This document shows, piece after piece, positions 59,351-64,000 of a stretch of DNA of 64,000 nucleotides. Within the stretch, counting starts at the first letter, position 1, and each line of letters opens with the position of its first letter. This DNA comes from Wyeomyia smithii (lineage: Eukaryota; Arthropoda; Insecta; Diptera; Culicidae): NCBI RefSeq assembly GCF_029784165.1, contig NC_073695.1, positions 229,371,916 through 229,435,915 on the forward strand. The letters are read 5' to 3'. A program made the translations under genes and the position numbers. A model generated the notes under the pieces. It did not search any database. It worked only from the letters and a program-made list of their open reading frames with translations, and was not told the DNA's origin.

Positions 59351-61940
59351 AGAAGTAGAACAAACAAATTCAAAATTACGACTTGAGTGAATTTTCCATA
59401 CAAAACTATTTATATTTTTTTAAATATAAGAGATAGAAATTTGATATATTAAAGGTGCTCGTAAAAGCATAAACAAAAGCAAAGGCAGTTTAAAAATAAA
59501 AGCATGAACAACATTTTTAAAAATACGTTAGGTCTCACTGTCCTAAAAAAAATGTTTTTATCACTTCTAGCTGAAACAATCATTAAATCGTCCATTTTGA
59601 AAAAATGCAAACATACAAAAAAAAACCGTTTTGAAATAAAATATATCACAGAAATCAAATATGGGGATGCTAATAATTTAGAGCACGAAATCAGCAAAAC
59701 AAAATACTCTGAGTACTGAATTAACCGTCCTATTTTCATAACTTAATTTATACCTCCCGTAGGCTTCAGTTGATGACGAAATTATTTTTGTTCTGTTGAA
59801 GTTGTACTTCGAAGTAGCTGATCCTGTAAACTTCGTAGTATCTACCACAAATTGAAACAAAACTTTATAGTATATTTCATTCAAGATATGTTTTCATTCA
59901 GCTCGAGTTGAATACGGAGTCCAACTTCATTCAACTTGAAGTTTAAGATGGTGAACTTTAGAAAAGTTAGATAATCAGAAAAGCTCAACACAAAGCGGGC
60001 AACAATTGAAACAAAGTAAGATGCCCCAACATTGAAACTAAGCACTTTTCTCTCCCATTTTTGTGACCTTATTAAACAGTAGAACCAAAAGTAAAATCAA
60101 GTCTTCATCCAATCTGGCAAAACAATAGCATAAAATATTGCAACTTGTCCCTACTTAGCAAAAAAAACAGACATAATCGCAGTCATTCTTAAATAAGTTA
60201 CACTGTAACAAGAGACAATGTTAAAAAAAAAAAAACAAAATCAAATTAAATCTGTAATGAATACTCGGAAAACCAACTGCTCCACAGTAGAAAAAGATTC
60301 TTACTTGAACACATAAAATGAAACAAGAAAATGCATTTGAAGGCATATGACAGTAGCAAAATAAAAACAAAATGCGTTGAAAAAACAAACGCACCCTTAT
60401 ACAGACACACATACACACACATCAGCTTCTTTGTACTTCTTGTGTAATTTGTAAGTATTTAAATCGAAACGAAACACTAAAATCGCCCATTCGCCAGAGT
60501 GGATGGGCGATTCAGTTATTTATTACCCTAAAATATCAAACAAAAAACGCCTAAATTAAATTGTAACCTAAAGCTACGTTTATATGAGCAGCAGCAACTA
60601 AGCGGTCAGGCATTAATCCAGATCGCAACACGGACGGTACTAGTAGAAATAATAACATTACAGCATTATTGGTACTAAACTTGAGGAACGTCTCTGTCAT
60701 TGGAAAATCGGAGCTGCTTAAAACTGTGACATTGGCATTGATAAACTAGCACCCTCAAGTCCTCGTCGTGGCATTAACCCCCCCCCCCCTTTCCCCTTCT
60801 CTCTAGTGAATGTAGAATTAAACACTTAGCAGAAACCACCTAACTCTTCCTCTCCTTCCTTCCCTTCTCAAGTTTCCACCCATGTTATACAGTAGAATCC
60901 AGCAATGGTTTTCTACTGAAAGAGGTTAACATTGAACAAGCAAAAAACTATTACAAACATATTCTATACGAACGATGAAAGCAAAAGTATACCCGAAAGA
61001 TTTAATGTTCTTCTGTTCAAGAAGTAGATTCAGTTCTTGCCTCCTCGTGCTCCCCCCCCCCCCCCCTGGAGAGAGAGGGTCGCATCGCTTTCAGTTGTGT
61101 TGTACAGAAGGTAAAAAAACCTACTCGGTATTAAAATTAGTTACTCTAATTGCCAGAATGATGAGAGCGTGCATGTTAAGAAAAAAAAACAAGCGTATGA
61201 TCGGGAATCGAGCATGTTAAAAACTCGTTTATAAATATATATACATATTTTTGATAGCATCTTTTTTATTGATATAATTATTATTAGTGCGATAGGTTCA
61301 GTTGTTTCGATTGTGTACATTTTCAAACGTCTTTTAAGCAATCCGGTCAATGATTTAATCTGTCGCTGATCGGCGCAGCCGAATCCTCGCGATCAGCTGT
61401 TCCGATTCGACAGCAAAAGTGCGCAAGGTGGAGATTTTTTTACGAACAGATATTTTGCCTATACATATATTTCAAAGGATTCTTCCCCCCTTTTCCCCCA
61501 TCATTGATGTATATACTTTTGCATATGGTTATTTTACGGTTGGCAAAGTAAGAACAGTTAAGCGGAGAAAATCATTCATTGACGAGAAAAGAAAAATTAA
61601 GAAAAAAAAACAAAGGCAAATCAAAAACATGAACAACCAGAAAAATTTATTGGAACAAGAAACCAGAAATAATAAAAATAGATAATTTAATGCAATTGCC
61701 GGTATGTCTTTTTTCCGCGAGAATTGAAAACACTTCCGAAAGCTCACTCAGAATATTGGATTATTTTCTAGCAACCAAATCAAATTATTTTTAGCATTGA
61801 TCTAAACCCATTTTAAATTATTGACCTCACCGTAGCAAATTCCCACATAGGAACCGGTACTTTAAAATTAGGTTAGTTATGCGATCCCGAATCTATAATT
61901 AAATATGTGAACTTGCATACTCTGCCAACGTCCCCTCAGA
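59351..61940. other. No gene seen; AT-rich, possible extended 3' UTR
   Basis: Poly-C runs (about 60779, 61056), poly-A runs (about 60225) and unrecognised short frames. One notable stem-loop is reported separately. No repeat boundaries were found. Confidence 0.45.
60481..60512 (+). other. Stem-loop, 10-bp perfect stem
   Basis: AATCGCCCAT (60481-60490) pairs perfectly with ATGGGCGATT (60503-60512) around a 12-nt loop. It is GC-rich in AT-rich surroundings and within the possible extended 3' UTR. Function unknown. Confidence 0.5.
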
Positions 61941-61946
61941 CATGCA

Positions 61947-62110
61947 GGGAAGAAGATCGACCTTCTAAACAGCGTCGATCTTCTCTTCCCAAAGGCTTAA
62001 CTGGCGGCCTTCACTTACGGTGGTGTTGGCCGCCAATTACATCAATTGGCTTTTTTTTTGTATGTCCCAGATAGTCAGACGGGTTTCCTAGGAACCCGTC
62101 AACCAACATT
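61947..62110. repeat. Cluster of three GC-rich hairpins
   Basis: Hairpin 1: GGGAAGAAGATCGAC (61947-61961) with GTCGATCTTCTCTTCCC (61974-61990). Hairpin 2: TGGCGGCC (62002-62009) with GGCCGCCA (62038-62045). Hairpin 3: near-palindrome GACGGGTTTCCTAGGAACCCGTC around CCTAGG at 62088-62110. A poly-T run follows hairpin 2. This is probably part of an unidentified mobile element or structured RNA. No coding frame is credible. Confidence 0.6.
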
Positions 62111-63942
62111 ATGCGGCTGTCTGCTAGGCTGTCATAACAGCTTATGTTGTTCTACCACCCTGCGTCTTCGTGTCGCGACCGGGAACCAAGGCTGTGGGAA
62201 TCAGGCGACGCCCATTTTACATATGTACATACTTTGACTTGGATGCGGCAAAAGAGATCATTGAAAACAATAATCTTCAATGTGAGCACCGTCTCCAGCG
62301 CACTCCTTCCTCTTCCCACTCGTTGCTGCATTGTATACTGTTGCATCACAAAGCGGTTTAACCTAACCCCAAGTTTCTCCCGATGGGAGATTGTTTTGAT
62401 ATGAAAACGATAACACCGGCGGGGAATTGTAACGATGGTTTGATTTGTTGATGTAATGTTTGATGTGGAAGTTTTGCATACAGGGGCGTGAGGTTGTGTA
62501 GTAATGTAGACCAGGTGACCTAGATAGACTTACACTTGAGGTTTTGAACCCTGGAGGCGACATGTTTTAGATTTATTTCTATCGATATTAAAACTTTATT
62601 TGTTATTTAACTTTTTATTTTTATTAAATTATATTTTAATCAGAATGTCTAATCAACATGAAGATTGTCATGTGACGAAGATTTTTAATGCACGCGCCAA
62701 AGATTTTCGAAACAATATCAGTGTTGTCGCTCCTTTAATTTTTCTGGTGAGTGCCCAGATACATATTTGAAATATTCAACTCTTGCTGCTTTATCAAACA
62801 ATCTAGCCAGTACGAGTTTTGGTTTCTTTTAGTTTTGTATTCATCGTAAGCATGTCAAAAAATCATCTTATTATTCATTAGCGCTATTCCGAGGATTTTT
62901 TACTCATGTATTCGAGGGTTTTTCGCTCCTTACAAGCTCTGTTACCGTACCGAAAGACCTAACTGATTTTTTCAGATTTACTCAAATCTTCCTTGCTTCA
63001 GGAATGAAAAGTTCATAAACGTCGTTGTTTATTCTTTCGTTTGACGAGTAATATTTGTGAAAAAAATTGTTCTCAAAATTTGAAGGAGTTGACTAAAAGG
63101 CTAGGGATATATGATTACATTTTCTCTAGAAATTGATGATCCTGATTTTTGTCTGTAAGTTCTCGATTATTTAAGAATGTTATAATCATCAACAAAAATC
63201 ATTTCAGATTATTTCGTTTGAAAATAACGCACCTTTTTTTTCTGTTTGCACATTCCAATGATATTTTTCTAACGCTAAAGTTTATATAAATTTCACGGAG
63301 TTCTACTTGCAAGTGAAATTCAGAGTATTAGGCCAAAAAAAAGTTTTTTTGTATTAGTATTATTTTCTTTTAAATTACTTCTAGAATTGCAAGTTATAAT
63401 TATTCTACTCAATTAACGAATTCTCAAATTTTGAGGAAATATTCCTAAATACATTTACTTTTTACATGGTCGGTGTTAGGTCGAACCAAACCAAGTTATA
63501 TTTCTAACTTTTCGAGAAATACGAATAACTTCACTACCCTGTGAATTTTGAAGTTTTCAATATTTCTAACCAAATAACAAAGTAGGGTGTTGTATCATGA
63601 TCGGACCAGTCAAAAAATGCAGCATGATCGGACCATTTTTTCATATGCGAGATTTCCCGACTATTGAATAAAAAACTGTATCAAATATGTAGCAACATCA
63701 TCTAACAACTTCTTTTGATGATGTTCAGAAGGTTTCATTAAGATTGCTTAAGTATTTCTATTATTAAAAAAGTTTAAAAAATGAACCATTTTCGAGCACA
63801 ATTTAGCCTTACAATTGTTATCAAGTCTAGTTTTCAAGCAGTGATTTTAGGATCAAATATTTGAAAATTGCGGTATATTTTCAGGTAATATACTTCTGTA
63901 ATATTTACAGCTTACTTCTGAGACATCGCCGCTTTGCTGATA
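62111..63942. other. No gene seen
   Basis: Mostly AT-rich. ATGATCGGACCA occurs at about 63598 and 63625 (GTTGTATCATGATCGGACCAGTC.., GCATGATCGGACCATT), a MITE-like motif. Short frames at 62046-62563 overlap on both strands and carry no recognisable domain. Confidence 0.5.
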
Positions 63943-64000
63943 CAGTCATACCTCGATATAAGGCAACCTCGATTTAACGTAACTTTACCTCGATATAACA
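63943..64000 (+). mobile_element. Start of a pogo/Tigger-like element, cut by the window edge
   Basis: CAGTCATACCTCGATATAAG and the repeated CCTCGATTTAACG/CCTCGATATAAC words resemble the TIR region of pogo/Tigger elements (CAGT..TACCTCGA..TAACG). TA precedes the CAG. The remainder lies beyond the window. Confidence 0.6.

Overview
The window looks like nuclear DNA of a mosquito, most likely an aedine. It is AT-rich, has one recognisable multi-exon gene with an 11-kb intron, and is packed with tRNA-derived SINEs, R1/RTE/jockey-like non-LTR fragments, hAT elements, TA-flanked MITEs and Helitron-like repeats. No bacterial-style operons, RNA genes or CRISPR arrays are visible. The species call is inference from repeat types and gene content.

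The one host gene is on the + strand at the right side: exons at 44386-44731, 55696-56640 and 56699-57381. They join in frame (1974 nt, 657 codons plus TAG) into a Gln/Asn/Gly/Met/Pro-rich protein tail. I assign it to mastermind, the nuclear co-activator of Notch/Su(H). The N-terminal Notch-binding helix is not in any reading frame I could recognise, so the 5' coding exons are probably further upstream or missed. A long AT-rich 3' UTR follows the stop. CpG-rich blocks at about 7.8-8.2 kb and 30.6-31.4 kb are candidate promoter/5' exon regions, but nothing proves that they belong to this gene.

Most of the remainder is layered transposon debris. From left to right: a large inverted repeat (about 1.02-4.52 kb) carrying a nested pogo-like MITE and a truncated retrotransposon; a deleted hAT copy (5.4 kb); an RT relic (6.1-6.4 kb); strongly T-rich tracts (9.8-16.3 kb) interrupted by a TIR element, a Helitron-like piece and an RTE fragment; a 3.48-kb hAT-like element with GGGTACGGGT-type subterminal arrays (17.2-20.7 kb); SINE and LINE relics (23.8-30.2 kb); a clean 5'-truncated R1-like insertion (33.7-35.4 kb) with poly-A tail and target-site duplication; a hAT element inside a Helitron-like element (38.6-41.9 kb); a broken Tc1/mariner-superfamily transposase (42.7-43.8 kb).

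The large mastermind intron holds RTE relics and three long-palindrome elements (49.3-53.9 kb). Downstream of the gene is a hairpin cluster (about 62 kb), and the window ends inside a pogo/Tigger-like terminus. I found no convincing new multi-gene system. The best observations concern insertion anatomy: exact target-site duplications, nested insertions, and two tiny tail-only retro-insertions of 20 and 35 bp. All alignments were made by eye.
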